Assembly: GCF_900046455.1 (NCBI RefSeq)
Contig: NZ_FCOT01000010.1
Coordinates: 248,001 to 312,000, forward strand
Source of the DNA: Cellulomonas timonensis
GTDB taxonomy: Bacteria; Actinomycetota; Actinomycetes; Actinomycetales; Cellulomonadaceae
Direction of reading: 5' to 3'
DNA length: 64,000 nt
This document shows, one piece after another, positions 20,605 to 29,031 of this stretch (its first letter is position 1; each line of letters opens with the position of its first letter). A model generated the notes under the pieces. That model saw only the letters and a list, made by a program, of their open reading frames with translations, had not been told where the DNA came from and searched no databases. Both the position numbers and the translations under genes were made by a program.

Positions 20605-21948
20605 GTGGGTCTATGGGAGCGCGTCAACCGGTGGGAGAACTCCCACCGGTTCGCCATCGACGCCACGTTGACCGGATTCGCGATGCTCATCACCGTGCCG
20701 TTCTCCCGCGACACCGGGTCGTCCGCCGACGTCTACCTGTGGGCTGCCGCAGTGACCATCCCGCTGGCGTGGCGGCGTTCGCGTCCCGTGGCGTCGGCCG
20801 TGGCCGTCTACAGCGTCGCGCTGCTGCACCTGATGGCCGGCCACTGGCTGATCTTCCCCGGTGACGTCGCGGTGCTCGCCGCGCTCTACTCGGTGACTGT
20901 CCACGGCCCACGCTGGGCGCACCGGATGGCCATCACCGGGGCGCTCCTCGGGGCCGCGCTGTCGAGCGTTGCCCAGCCGTACAACGACCCCGTCTCGCTG
21001 GTCGGCGGGACGATCTTCACCGGCACGATCGCCCTCGCGGTCTGGGCTTTCGGACTCGTGCGACGCCAGCGCCGGATGACCATCGACGCCCTCGTCGACC
21101 GGGCGCATCGCCTCGAGGTGGAGCGAGACCAGCAGGCGCGGCTCGCCACCGCGGCGGAACGCTCCCGGATCGCCCGCGAGATGCACGACATCGTCGCCCA
21201 CTCGCTCAGCGTGATCATCGCGCAGGCCGACGGGGGCCGGTACGCCGCCGAGGCCGACCCGGCCGCCGCCACGCGCTCCTTGGGCACCATCTCGGAGACG
21301 GGTCGCGCGGCCCTGGCCGACATGCGCCGGCTCCTGGGGGTGCTCCGCACCGACTCCGCCGACGCGCCCGGATCCCGGCCCCGCTCTCCCGGCCTGGTCG
21401 ACACCCCCCGCACCGCACAGCAGGTCGCCGATGCCCCGACGACGTCCCCGATGCCCGCCGTGCACGACTTGGACGCCCTGGTGCACCAGGTCCGCGCGAG
21501 CGGGATGCGCGTCTCGCTGGTGCGGATGGGCACGCCCCGCACGCTGCCGCCGGGCGCTGGGCTCACGGTCTACCGGATCTGCCAGGAGTCGCTGACGAAC
21601 GTGCTCAAGCACGCGGGCCCCGATCCCGCCGTGACCATCGTGGTGCAGTGGCAGCCGGCGGCGATCTCCGTCGAGGTCACCGACGACGGCCGCGGCGCCT
21701 CGGCCGAGTCCGACGGGATGGGCCAAGGGCTGCTGGGCATGAGCGAGCGGGCGGCCATGTTCGGCGGCGCGGTCGGCGTCGGCCCACGCCCGGGCGGGGG
21801 GTTCCGCGTCCGCGCCGGGCTGCCACTGCCACCGGTCGCCGAGGACGACGAGCCACCCGCCTCACCGCCGACGGCGTCGATCGGGCCCTCACACCCGGCC
21901 CGCCCCACCGAGACTGACGTCGCAGCACACACCAGGAGACACCGATGA
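20605..21948 (+). CDS. Sensor histidine kinase, LiaS/DesK-like (HisKA_3)
   Basis: A 447-aa kinase with four or five membrane helices in the first 150 residues and no large extracellular domain, typical of intramembrane sensors of envelope stress. A coiled segment leads to the HisKA_3 box with H194 in SRIAREMHDIVAHSLSVI. The ATPase domain has the N-box CQESLTNVLKHAG and VTDDGRGASAES. A Pro-rich insert (about 250-280) and a 30-residue disordered tail are unusual. The response regulator starts 16 nt downstream and a MacB-like transporter follows, suggesting the pair controls it. A perfect palindrome lies at codons 8-16. Confidence 0.92.
   Translation: MGLWERVNRWENSHRFAIDATLTGFAMLITVPFSRDTGSSADVYLWAAAVTIPLAWRRSRPVASAVAVYSVALLHLMAGHWLIFPGDVAVLAALYSVTVHGPRWAHRMAITGALLGAALSSVAQPYNDPVSLVGGTIFTGTIALAVWAFGLVRRQRRMTIDALVDRAHRLEVERDQQARLATAAERSRIAREMHDIVAHSLSVIIAQADGGRYAAEADPAAATRSLGTISETGRAALADMRRLLGVLRTDSADAPGSRPRSPGLVDTPRTAQQVADAPTTSPMPAVHDLDALVHQVRASGMRVSLVRMGTPRTLPPGAGLTVYRICQESLTNVLKHAGPDPAVTIVVQWQPAAISVEVTDDGRGASAESDGMGQGLLGMSERAAMFGGAVGVGPRPGGGFRVRAGLPLPPVAEDDEPPASPPTASIGPSHPARPTETDVAAHTRRHR
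20626..20651. repeat. Perfect 26-nt palindrome inside the kinase gene start
   Basis: Arms AACCGGTGGGAG and CTCCCACCGGTT (12 bp each) flank a central AA, starting 21 nt after the start codon. In a leaderless mRNA it would form a stable 5' hairpin; as DNA it is also a plausible dimer-binding operator. Confidence 0.9.
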
Positions 21949-21964
21949 ACGGCCGGCAGCACGC

Positions 21965-22681
21965 ATGAACACTCCGATCAGGGTCGCGCTCGTCGACGAC
22001 CAGCAGCTCGTCCGCGCCGGCTTCCGCATGGTGATCGACTCCCAACCCGACCTCGAGGTGGTGCTCGAGGCGGGCGACGGCGCCCAGGCCGTCCGCGCGC
22101 TGACCCCCGGCGCGGGACCCGCCGCGCATGGGCGGGTGGACGTCGTGCTGATGGACGTGCGGATGCCCCAGATGGACGGCCTCGCGGCGACGGCCGCCAT
22201 CACGGCTGCCGGCACCGAGGACGCGCCGGCGCCACGCGTCATCGTGCTCACCACGTTCGACCTCGACGAATACGTCCTCTCGGCGATCCGCGCCGGGGCC
22301 AGCGGGTTCCTGCTCAAGGACGCCCCGCCGGAGGAGATGCTCGGGGCGATCCGCACTATCCACCACGGCGACGCGGTCATCGCGCCGTCGAGCACTCGGC
22401 GCCTGCTCGAGCACCTGGTGACGGCGCTCCCCCCGGAGCGGCTCGCCAGTCAGGACGAGCCCGCGCACGCCGCGCTGGCCGACCTGACCGACCGCGAGCG
22501 CGAGGTGCTCGTGCTGATGGCACGGGGAAGGTCCAACACGGAGATCGGCGGGGACCTGTTCGTCGCCGAGGCCACCGTCAAGACCCATGTGGGCCGCATC
22601 CTGGCGAAGCTGGGCGTGCGCGACAGGGTCCAGGCGGTCGTGGCGGCCTACGAGGCGGGCCTGGTCCGTCCAGGAGGCTGA
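21965..22681 (+). CDS. Response regulator, NarL/LuxR family
   Basis: A 238-aa regulator. The receiver domain has VDDQQ (10-14), phospho-acceptor D64 in VDVVLMDVRMPQMDG, T in VLTTFD and K in FLLKDAPPEEM. The LuxR-type HTH (about 172-230) has LTDREREVLVLMARGRSNTEIG and VKTHVGRILAKLG. It is the partner of the upstream kinase. A short Gly/Ala/Pro insertion in the receiver loop (TPGAGPAAHGR) is slightly unusual. Confidence 0.95.
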   Translation: MNTPIRVALVDDQQLVRAGFRMVIDSQPDLEVVLEAGDGAQAVRALTPGAGPAAHGRVDVVLMDVRMPQMDGLAATAAITAAGTEDAPAPRVIVLTTFDLDEYVLSAIRAGASGFLLKDAPPEEMLGAIRTIHHGDAVIAPSSTRRLLEHLVTALPPERLASQDEPAHAALADLTDREREVLVLMARGRSNTEIGGDLFVAEATVKTHVGRILAKLGVRDRVQAVVAAYEAGLVRPGG

Positions 22682-22729
22682 CCGCCGAGGCGCGGGACGC
22701 GGCCCTGGTCGCACCGGCCAGAGCCGCTC

Positions 22730-22747
22730 GTCCCCCCGTGGGGGGAC
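22730..22747. promoter_or_regulatory. Inverted repeat upstream of the ABC transporter
   Basis: GTCCCCCC-GT-GGGGGGAC is a perfect 8-bp inverted repeat, followed at once by the palindrome GGTCGCGACC (about 22751-22760). It lies between the response-regulator stop and a TAGCGT -10-like element (about 22793). It could be the binding site of the upstream regulator or a terminator. Confidence 0.4.
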
Positions 22748-22835
22748 CCAGGTCGCGACCGCAGCCCGACGCGCCGCCCGCCCGGCCCTCCGTAGCGTCG
22801 TCCACGTCGCCTCCCACCAAACCTTGGAGCTAGTC

Positions 22836-23660
22836 GTGGACACGACCGTCTACCAGAACACCCCGCCCGGGCAGCAGTCCGGGCCACCCGCGATCGCCGT
22901 CCGGGCACGCGACCTCGCGAAGGTCTACGGACACGGCGGGTCGGCGGTGCACGCCCTCGCCGGCGTGGACGTGGACTTCGCCGCCGGGGCGTTCACCGCG
23001 ATCATGGGGCCGTCCGGCTCGGGCAAGTCGACGCTGATGCACCTGCTCGCGGGGCTCGACTCGGCCACGTCAGGCCAGGCGTACCTCGGCGCCACCGATG
23101 TGACGACGCTCGACGACAACGCCCTGACCCGCCTGCGCCGCGACCGCGTCGGCTTCGTCTTCCAGTCGTTCAACCTGCTGCCGATGTTCACCGCCGCGCA
23201 GAACATCACCCTCCCGCTCGAGCTCGCGGGCTCACCTGTGGACCGTGACTGGTACGACACCCTGGTGCAGGCCCTCGGGCTCACGACGCGGCTCACGCAC
23301 CGGCCCTCGGAGCTCTCCGGCGGCCAGCAGCAGCGCGTGGCGATCGCACGCGCGCTGATCACCAAGCCCGAGGTGATCTTCGCTGACGAGCCGACCGGCA
23401 ACCTCGACTCCCGCTCGGGCGCCGAGGTGCTGAGCTTCCTGCGCCGCTCGGTCCGCGAGTTGGGCCGCACCATCATCATGGTCACGCACGACCCGACAGC
23501 CGCCGCGTACGCGGACCGCGTCGTGCTGCTAGCCGACGGGCGCATCGCCGGGGACATCGCCGACCCGACGCCGGAGTCGGTGCTCGCGGGCCTCGACGCC
23601 CTGCGCCAGCTCGACGAGCCCGTCGCGGCCACCGGCGCCACGAGCGTGGCGGGCCTCTGA
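22836..23660 (+). CDS. ABC transporter ATP-binding protein (MacB/LolD-like)
   Basis: A 274-aa ATPase of the MacB/LolD/FtsE group, which powers mechanotransmission-type transporters. Walker A is [15 protein letters not shown], the Q-loop [11 protein letters not shown], the signature [16 protein letters not shown], Walker [13 protein letters not shown], and the H-loop IIMVTHDPT. The GTG has GGAG 6 nt upstream. The stop and the next start overlap (TGATG), so it is coupled to the FtsX-like permease. Together with the upstream kinase and regulator this resembles peptide-antibiotic or envelope-stress detoxification modules; the substrate is not known. Confidence 0.94.
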   Translation: MDTTVYQNTPPGQQSGPPAIAVRARDLAKVYGHGGSAVHALAGVDVDFAAGAFTAIMGPSGSGKSTLMHLLAGLDSATSGQAYLGATDVTTLDDNALTRLRRDRVGFVFQSFNLLPMFTAAQNITLPLELAGSPVDRDWYDTLVQALGLTTRLTHRPSELSGGQQQRVAIARALITKPEVIFADEPTGNLDSRSGAEVLSFLRRSVRELGRTIIMVTHDPTAAAYADRVVLLADGRIAGDIADPTPESVLAGLDALRQLDEPVAATGATSVAGL

Positions 23661-26326
23661 TGCTGCGACTGACCCGGGCCCAGATGCGGCGGAGCATCGG
23701 GCGCCTGACCGCGGGCGGCATCGCCATCGCCATCGGCACCGCCTTCGTCGCCGCCACGCTCCTCGCGGGCGGGGTGATCACCCGGACCGGCTACGACTCG
23801 CTCACGGCGTCCCTGGCGCAGGCAGACCTCGTCGCCTTCTCCGTCAGCCCCGAGACAGTCGAGGAGATCGCGGAGCTGCCGGACGTGGCCGCCACACAGC
23901 CCACGACCGTGATCGACGCCAACCTGCAGCACGGATCGATCCAGATCTGGGCGGGCGTCACCCCCCGCGCCACCGACCCCATGCTGGAGGTGCAGGACCT
24001 CGTCGAGGGCATGCTGCCCCGGGCCGCCGGGGAGATCGCGCTGCCCGGGCCGATGGCAGAGCGCCTCAAGGTGGCGATCGGCGACGAGCTCGACGTGCCC
24101 TACTCCGTGTGGTCCGAGGCCGGCGCCACCGATGGCCCGACTGCCTCCACCGCTGACTCGGCAGTGGTCACCAGTGCCGACACACCGACCGACACGCCGA
24201 CTGACTCGGAGGCCTCCGAGGGCGCATGGGAGTCCTCGACGATGACCCTGCGCGTGGTGGGCCTGCTCGACGACCCGCTCGGGGCGTACACGCAGAACGG
24301 CGGCGCGGGCATCGTGACGGTCGCCGACGCTCAGACCCTCTACGGCGGGACCACCCTGGTGGACAGCTATGGCTCCGTGCTCCTCTTGCTCACCCCGGGC
24401 GCCGACGTGGCCGCTGTCCAGCAGAAGGTCGGCGAGCTCGCCGACACGGAGGTCTTCACCAAGGACGAGGCCGCGCAGTTCCTCCTGTCCCAGCTCAGCT
24501 CGGATGGGGAGATCTTCACCAAGCTGGTGCTGGGCTTCGCCGCGGTGGCCCTCATCGTCGCGGCCCTGGTCATCTCGAACACCTTCCAGGTGCTCGTCGC
24601 CCAGCGCACCCGGACCCTCGCGCTACTGCGGTGCGTCGGCGCCGGCAAGCGCCAGCTCCGCGCGTCAGTGCTGATCGAGGCGACGCTGCTCGGGGTCGTG
24701 GCCTCGGTGACGGGCATCGTGGGCGGGACGCTGCTCGCACAGGGCGCGCTCATGATCCTGCGCCGCACCGCTGTGGACGCGCCGCTGCCCGCTGCGGTGT
24801 CGATCACCCCTGCCGTGGTCCTGGCGCCGCTGCTGGTCGGCACCCTCATGACAGTCCTCGCCGCCCTGATGCCCGCACGCGCCGCGACCCGCGTGCCGCG
24901 GATCGCGGCGCTGCGCCCCGCTGACGCCCCGGTTGTCACCTCGCGCAGCAGCCGCGTGCGGGTCGTTCTCTCGGCACTGCTCACGGTCGGCGGCGTGATC
25001 GGGCTCGTCCTCGGCGTGGTGGTGGGCTCGGACGACCCGACGGTCGGGCTGCTCCTGGGCGTCGCTGGAGGCGCCGCCTCGTTCGTCGGGGTGCTCGTCG
25101 GCGCGGTCTTCTGGGTGCCGAAGGTCGTCTCGGCGACGGGCCGCCTGCTGGCGCGGACCGGGCCGAGCGCCAAGCTCGCCGCCGCGAACACGGTGCGCAA
25201 CCCACGCCGCACCGCCGCCACCAGCACGGCGCTGCTCATCGGCGTGACGCTCGTGGCGATGATGAGCACCGGCGCGGCCAGCGCGCGCACAACGCTCAAC
25301 ACCGCGCTCGACTCCTCGTACCCGGTCGACGTGCTCATCACCGCCCCTGACCTGGCGGACGGCGAGTCAGCCGCCCTGCCACCCGCAGTCGAGCGCAGCG
25401 TCGGGCAGATCGACGGGGTCGAGACGATGGTCCCGGTGCGGTCGATCACCGCGACGGTGGGAGCGGCAGGGAGCGCCACGGCCGCCGACGGCAGCTGGGT
25501 CGGGCTCCGTGCCATCGACGCCGCCGACGCCGCGCAGGTGATGCGCTCGAGCCCGTCCGGGAGCGAGCTCAGAGACGGCGCCGTCGTGATGAACGCGAGG
25601 ACGGCCATCCGCCTGGACGTCGCGGAAGGCGACGTGATACCTGTCGAGGAGGCCAATTACACCGGCGCCGACTCGTGGTCGGCCCCCGTCGCGCAGCTCG
25701 ACGTGGTCGTGGCGGACATCGACGGCCCGGGCCTCCTCGTCACGACGTCCACGTTCGGCCAGATCGTGCCGGAGAAGGCCGGGGCGAACGAGCTGTGGGT
25801 CCGCCTCGGGGACGTCGGCGACGCGCCCGAGGCGTTCGCCCTCATCCAGGACGCGCTGCTCGACCACTCGGTGTCCATCCAGGGCGCCGCCGCCGAGCGC
25901 GCGCAGTTCCAGCAGGTCATCGACACGCTCCTCACCGTCGTGGTCGGGCTGCTCGGCGTGGCAGTCGTCATCGCCGTGGTGGGCGTGGCCAACACGCTGT
26001 CGCTGTCGGTGCTCGAGCGCAGGCGCGAGTCGGCGACGCTGCGGGCGATCGGGTTGTCCCGCCGCCAGCTCCGGCTCACACTCGCGATCGAGGGGCTGCT
26101 CATCGCGGGGGTCGGCGCGGTCCTCGGCACCGTGCTGGGGATGCTGTACGGCTGGGCGGGTTCGGCGACGGTCCTTGGCACGGTTGCCGATGTCACCCTG
26201 GTGGTGCCGTGGCGCGACATGGCGCTGGTGGTGCTCATCGCGCTGGTCGCAGGGCTGCTGGCGTCGGTGCTTCCGGGACGGGCGGCGGCCCGCACCTCGC
26301 CGGTGGCGGCGCTCGCCGTCGACTGA
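23660..26326 (+). CDS. ABC transporter permease, FtsX/MacB-like
   Basis: An 888-aa permease with a helix at about 15-40, an extracytoplasmic domain, a three-helix FtsX block (about 285-420), two further helices (about 430-490), a second extracytoplasmic domain, and a second three-helix FtsX block at the C-terminus (about 755-880, [26 protein letters not shown] onward in part). Paired motifs [19 protein letters not shown] and [19 protein letters not shown] mark the two FtsX repeats. A Thr/Asp-rich stretch at about 158-190 is probably a disordered loop. It forms one transporter with the ATPase before it. Confidence 0.93.
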   Translation: MLRLTRAQMRRSIGRLTAGGIAIAIGTAFVAATLLAGGVITRTGYDSLTASLAQADLVAFSVSPETVEEIAELPDVAATQPTTVIDANLQHGSIQIWAGVTPRATDPMLEVQDLVEGMLPRAAGEIALPGPMAERLKVAIGDELDVPYSVWSEAGATDGPTASTADSAVVTSADTPTDTPTDSEASEGAWESSTMTLRVVGLLDDPLGAYTQNGGAGIVTVADAQTLYGGTTLVDSYGSVLLLLTPGADVAAVQQKVGELADTEVFTKDEAAQFLLSQLSSDGEIFTKLVLGFAAVALIVAALVISNTFQVLVAQRTRTLALLRCVGAGKRQLRASVLIEATLLGVVASVTGIVGGTLLAQGALMILRRTAVDAPLPAAVSITPAVVLAPLLVGTLMTVLAALMPARAATRVPRIAALRPADAPVVTSRSSRVRVVLSALLTVGGVIGLVLGVVVGSDDPTVGLLLGVAGGAASFVGVLVGAVFWVPKVVSATGRLLARTGPSAKLAAANTVRNPRRTAATSTALLIGVTLVAMMSTGAASARTTLNTALDSSYPVDVLITAPDLADGESAALPPAVERSVGQIDGVETMVPVRSITATVGAAGSATAADGSWVGLRAIDAADAAQVMRSSPSGSELRDGAVVMNARTAIRLDVAEGDVIPVEEANYTGADSWSAPVAQLDVVVADIDGPGLLVTTSTFGQIVPEKAGANELWVRLGDVGDAPEAFALIQDALLDHSVSIQGAAAERAQFQQVIDTLLTVVVGLLGVAVVIAVVGVANTLSLSVLERRRESATLRAIGLSRRQLRLTLAIEGLLIAGVGAVLGTVLGMLYGWAGSATVLGTVADVTLVVPWRDMALVVLIALVAGLLASVLPGRAAARTSPVAALAVD

Positions 26327-26419
26327 CGCGCCGTCGGGGCGACCGACCGGCCTGTGGAGGGGCATCACGTCCCCAGATCCGCGGGCCGGCCGGTCGCCCC
26401 TGTACGGGAAGGCCGGAAC

Positions 26420-28891
26420 ATGTGGGCCGTGCGCCTCACCCTCCACAGCCCGGACCCGGCCGGCCATGCCGGCTGGCACGTCCTCGACGTGGTCATCGAC
26501 GAGGGCGCCCGGCTCGGCGAGCTGCGCCCGCATCTGGCGCGGATCACCGGGCACGCCGGCTGGGCGGGCTCGCAGCGGCTGGCCGTGGGCCCACAGCCGG
26601 TGGACGACGCGCATCCGTGCGGGAGCCCGCCGCTCGTCGCGGGCGCCGTGCTCAGGCTCGGCCGGGGCCGGCTCGCGGCCGATGAGGCAGCGCTGCGGGC
26701 CACGCACCTCGCTGTGCTCTCGGGCCCCGACTGCGGGCAGCTCCTCGCGGTGGCGCACGCGACGATCGTCGGACGCAGGGGCTCCGACGACTGTCCCGAC
26801 GCCGGGTCCGCTACCCGCGCGGATGGCGCTCCCGAGGACCCGTGGCGCCACGTCCTCGCTGATCCGATGCTGTCCGCCCGGCACGTCGAGCTCCGCCCGC
26901 ACCGGCGCGGGGCGAGGGCGCGTGACCTCGGGTCCGCGAACGGGACGACGCTGCACCGGGGCCGGTGCCGGGGTCGGGGGCGCGGCTGGCCACCCGTCCG
27001 CACTCGGCGGCTCCGCGGCCGCTGGGTGGTGCTGCGCCCCGGTGACCGGATGCGCGCCGGGGCCTCCGAGTTCGAACTGCGGAACGCCGGGGGTGAGGGC
27101 GGCGGGGCCCCAGGCGCGGCCCGGCGCCGTGCGGAGGCGCCACCGGCGGGGGGCGCAGGCGGCACCGCCCGGGCATGGCTGGCTCCCACGGTGGGCTCCG
27201 TGGCGCTTGCCGCCACCACAGGCCATCGCGTGCTGCTGCTGTGCGCGCTGCTCGGACCGCTGCTCGCCGTGGGCCAGGCGATCGCTGGGCGCCGGCGTCG
27301 AGCACGGACCGCGCTGGCGACTGCCCACGGCGGCGCCGGCGACGGGTCCCCGGGCCGCGGGCAGGAGCCGCCCGAGACACCTCTCGACAATCCTGCCGAC
27401 CTGGTCGCCGCGACCGTGCGCGCGGGGCACACCCGCGCGACGTCACGCATCGACGCCGAGGTGTGCGGGCCCGACGGCGCGATCGCGATCGTGCCGGCTT
27501 CCGACGGCGCGATCGCGATCGTCGGGAGCCGGCAGCAGGCCCTCGGAGCGGCCCGGGCCCTGCTGCTCGGCGCGGTCGGCGCCCACGGGGCGGGGCGCCT
27601 CACGGTCCGCGCGGACGCCGACCGGCTCGCCGACTGGTCCTGGGCCCGCTGGCTCACCGATCCGGATCCCCCGAGCACAGCGCAGAGCCCGCACCCCGGG
27701 CCGCATGTCACCGTCGTCGACGGACCGGACAGCATTGCCGAGGCGGCACGCCATCGCTCTCTGGCCGCAGCGGGCGGCCGCCTCGTCCTGCTCGTGCCCG
27801 CCGCCTCGGCGGCCCCCGCCTGGTGCCGGAACTTGCTGCACGTGCGCGCGGACGGCGCCCGCCTCAGCACCCCCTCGAGCGACAGCGCAGCACCCCTGCA
27901 CGTCGTGTCGCCCCAGTGGGCCGAGCTGCAGGCGCGCCGGATCGCGGGCCTGCGCGGATCGGCCGCCGCGACGGCGTCCGCACAGCCGGCCCTCCCCAGC
28001 GGGGTGGCCCTGGGCGAGCTGCCGGGAGTGCCCGAGCCGGGCGCCGAGCACATCGCCCGCGCCTGGGCCGGAGACCGCCGATCCGGCCTCCAGGCGACGC
28101 TCGGACGGGATGCGGCAGGGCCAGTGCGCGTCGACCTCGTTCGCGACGGCCCGCATGCCCTGATCGCGGGCACCACGGGGGCGGGGAAGTCAGCGCTGCT
28201 CCGCACGCTGGTGCTCTCCCTCGCGCTCGCCCACCCACCGGAACAACTGGCGATCGCCCTGGTCGACTACAAGGGCGGCGCGAGCTTCGGCCCGTGCGCC
28301 GACCTGCCGCACGTCGTCGGGCAGGTCACCGACCTCGACGGCCACCTCGCCCTGCGCGCGCTCACCGGGCTGCGCGCCGAGCTCCGCAGACGCGAGCACG
28401 CCCTCGCGGAGGCCGGATGCGCGGACCTCGCCGAGTTGTGGGAGCGCCACGTGCCCGGCTCGGGCCCCTCGCCGCCCCCACGGCTCCTCGTGGTGATCGA
28501 CGAGTTCCGCGCCCTCGCCGACGAGGCGCCCGACTTCGTCCCGGGCCTCCTGCGGCTCGCCGCCCAGGGCCGCTCGCTGGGGATGCACCTCGTGCTCGCC
28601 ACCCAGCGCCCCGCCGGGGCCGTCAACGCCGACCTGCGCGCGAACATCGCGCTGCGGATCGCGCTGCGGGTCACCGACGCCGCCGAGTCGCTCGACGTCA
28701 TCGACGCGCCCGACGCCGCCCACGTGCCCCCCGACCGACCCGGTCGCGCGGTGCTGCGCCGGGGCAACGGCCCGCTCGAGCACCTCCAAGTCGCCCAGAC
28801 CCGAGCGCCGGGCTCGACGGCGCCCGTGCGGCTGGCGCCGCCGTGGCGGGCGCCCGCCTCGCCCACCCCACCCCCCGCCCGCCCCTTTTAA
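26420..28891 (+). CDS. FHA/FtsK-type secretion ATPase, N-terminal part (EssC-like, interrupted)
   Basis: An 823-aa protein with the layout of EssC-type ATPases of type VII-like secretion. It has an N-terminal ubiquitin/FHA-like region, an FHA domain with TIVGRRGSDD and LSARHVEL...GSANGTTLHRG, and two membrane helices (about 255-295). The first FtsK/SpoIIIE ATPase domain has Walker A IAGTTGAGKSALLRTL, ALVDYKGGASF, and Walker B LLVVIDEFRALADEA. It stops at TAA 28889-28891 after a Pro-rich stretch; the second and third ATPase domains resume in another frame at about 29031. The break coincides with a less GC-rich stretch that looks inserted. Whether this truncated product works is unknown. Confidence 0.85.
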   Translation: MWAVRLTLHSPDPAGHAGWHVLDVVIDEGARLGELRPHLARITGHAGWAGSQRLAVGPQPVDDAHPCGSPPLVAGAVLRLGRGRLAADEAALRATHLAVLSGPDCGQLLAVAHATIVGRRGSDDCPDAGSATRADGAPEDPWRHVLADPMLSARHVELRPHRRGARARDLGSANGTTLHRGRCRGRGRGWPPVRTRRLRGRWVVLRPGDRMRAGASEFELRNAGGEGGGAPGAARRRAEAPPAGGAGGTARAWLAPTVGSVALAATTGHRVLLLCALLGPLLAVGQAIAGRRRRARTALATAHGGAGDGSPGRGQEPPETPLDNPADLVAATVRAGHTRATSRIDAEVCGPDGAIAIVPASDGAIAIVGSRQQALGAARALLLGAVGAHGAGRLTVRADADRLADWSWARWLTDPDPPSTAQSPHPGPHVTVVDGPDSIAEAARHRSLAAAGGRLVLLVPAASAAPAWCRNLLHVRADGARLSTPSSDSAAPLHVVSPQWAELQARRIAGLRGSAAATASAQPALPSGVALGELPGVPEPGAEHIARAWAGDRRSGLQATLGRDAAGPVRVDLVRDGPHALIAGTTGAGKSALLRTLVLSLALAHPPEQLAIALVDYKGGASFGPCADLPHVVGQVTDLDGHLALRALTGLRAELRRREHALAEAGCADLAELWERHVPGSGPSPPPRLLVVIDEFRALADEAPDFVPGLLRLAAQGRSLGMHLVLATQRPAGAVNADLRANIALRIALRVTDAAESLDVIDAPDAAHVPPDRPGRAVLRRGNGPLEHLQVAQTRAPGSTAPVRLAPPWRAPASPTPPPARPF
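27472..27522 (+). repeat. In-frame 30-nt tandem duplication
   Basis: A 21-nt unit beginning CGACGGCGCGATCGCGATCG is repeated with a 30-nt period, at 27472-27492 and 27502-27522, so the protein reads DGAIAIVPAS then DGAIAIVGS. It lies just before the region leading to the first ATPase domain. Confidence 0.95.
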
Positions 28892-29031
28892 ACAACTTGC
28901 GCCGCCGGCGCACCTCAGCGCGTCTGGCTGTCGCGGGCGCCGAGACAGGGACAAACACAGCAGAATCACTAGCGATGGCATGGTGTCCGCGCGCCATAGG
29001 AGAATCAAGCGAGACACTAAGGGACAGCCAA
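28886..29031. other. Apparent foreign insert splitting the EssC-like gene
   Basis: Between the Pro-rich end of ATPase domain 1 and the resumption at TAPWLPELPP (about 29035) lie about 146 nt that are less GC-rich than the surroundings, have unusual codons and carry the in-frame stop. Its left 40 nt, read on the minus strand, resemble a stretch at 47393-47432. The length is not a multiple of three, so it shifts the frame. No transposase or intron features are visible. Confidence 0.55.

Noticed and set aside
28880-28895. Programmed ribosomal frameshift at CCCCTTTTAAAC
   Set aside because: TTTAAAC looks like a viral slippery heptamer, but its codon phase belongs to the downstream frame, not the frame being translated; re-pairing CCC TTT by -1 gives a mismatch. 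Insertion explains the split better.
27175-28974. Upstream extension of the second ATPase fragment to 27175
   Set aside because: The frame is open but is only the GC-driven shadow of the well-supported first fragment; domain homology starts after 29031.
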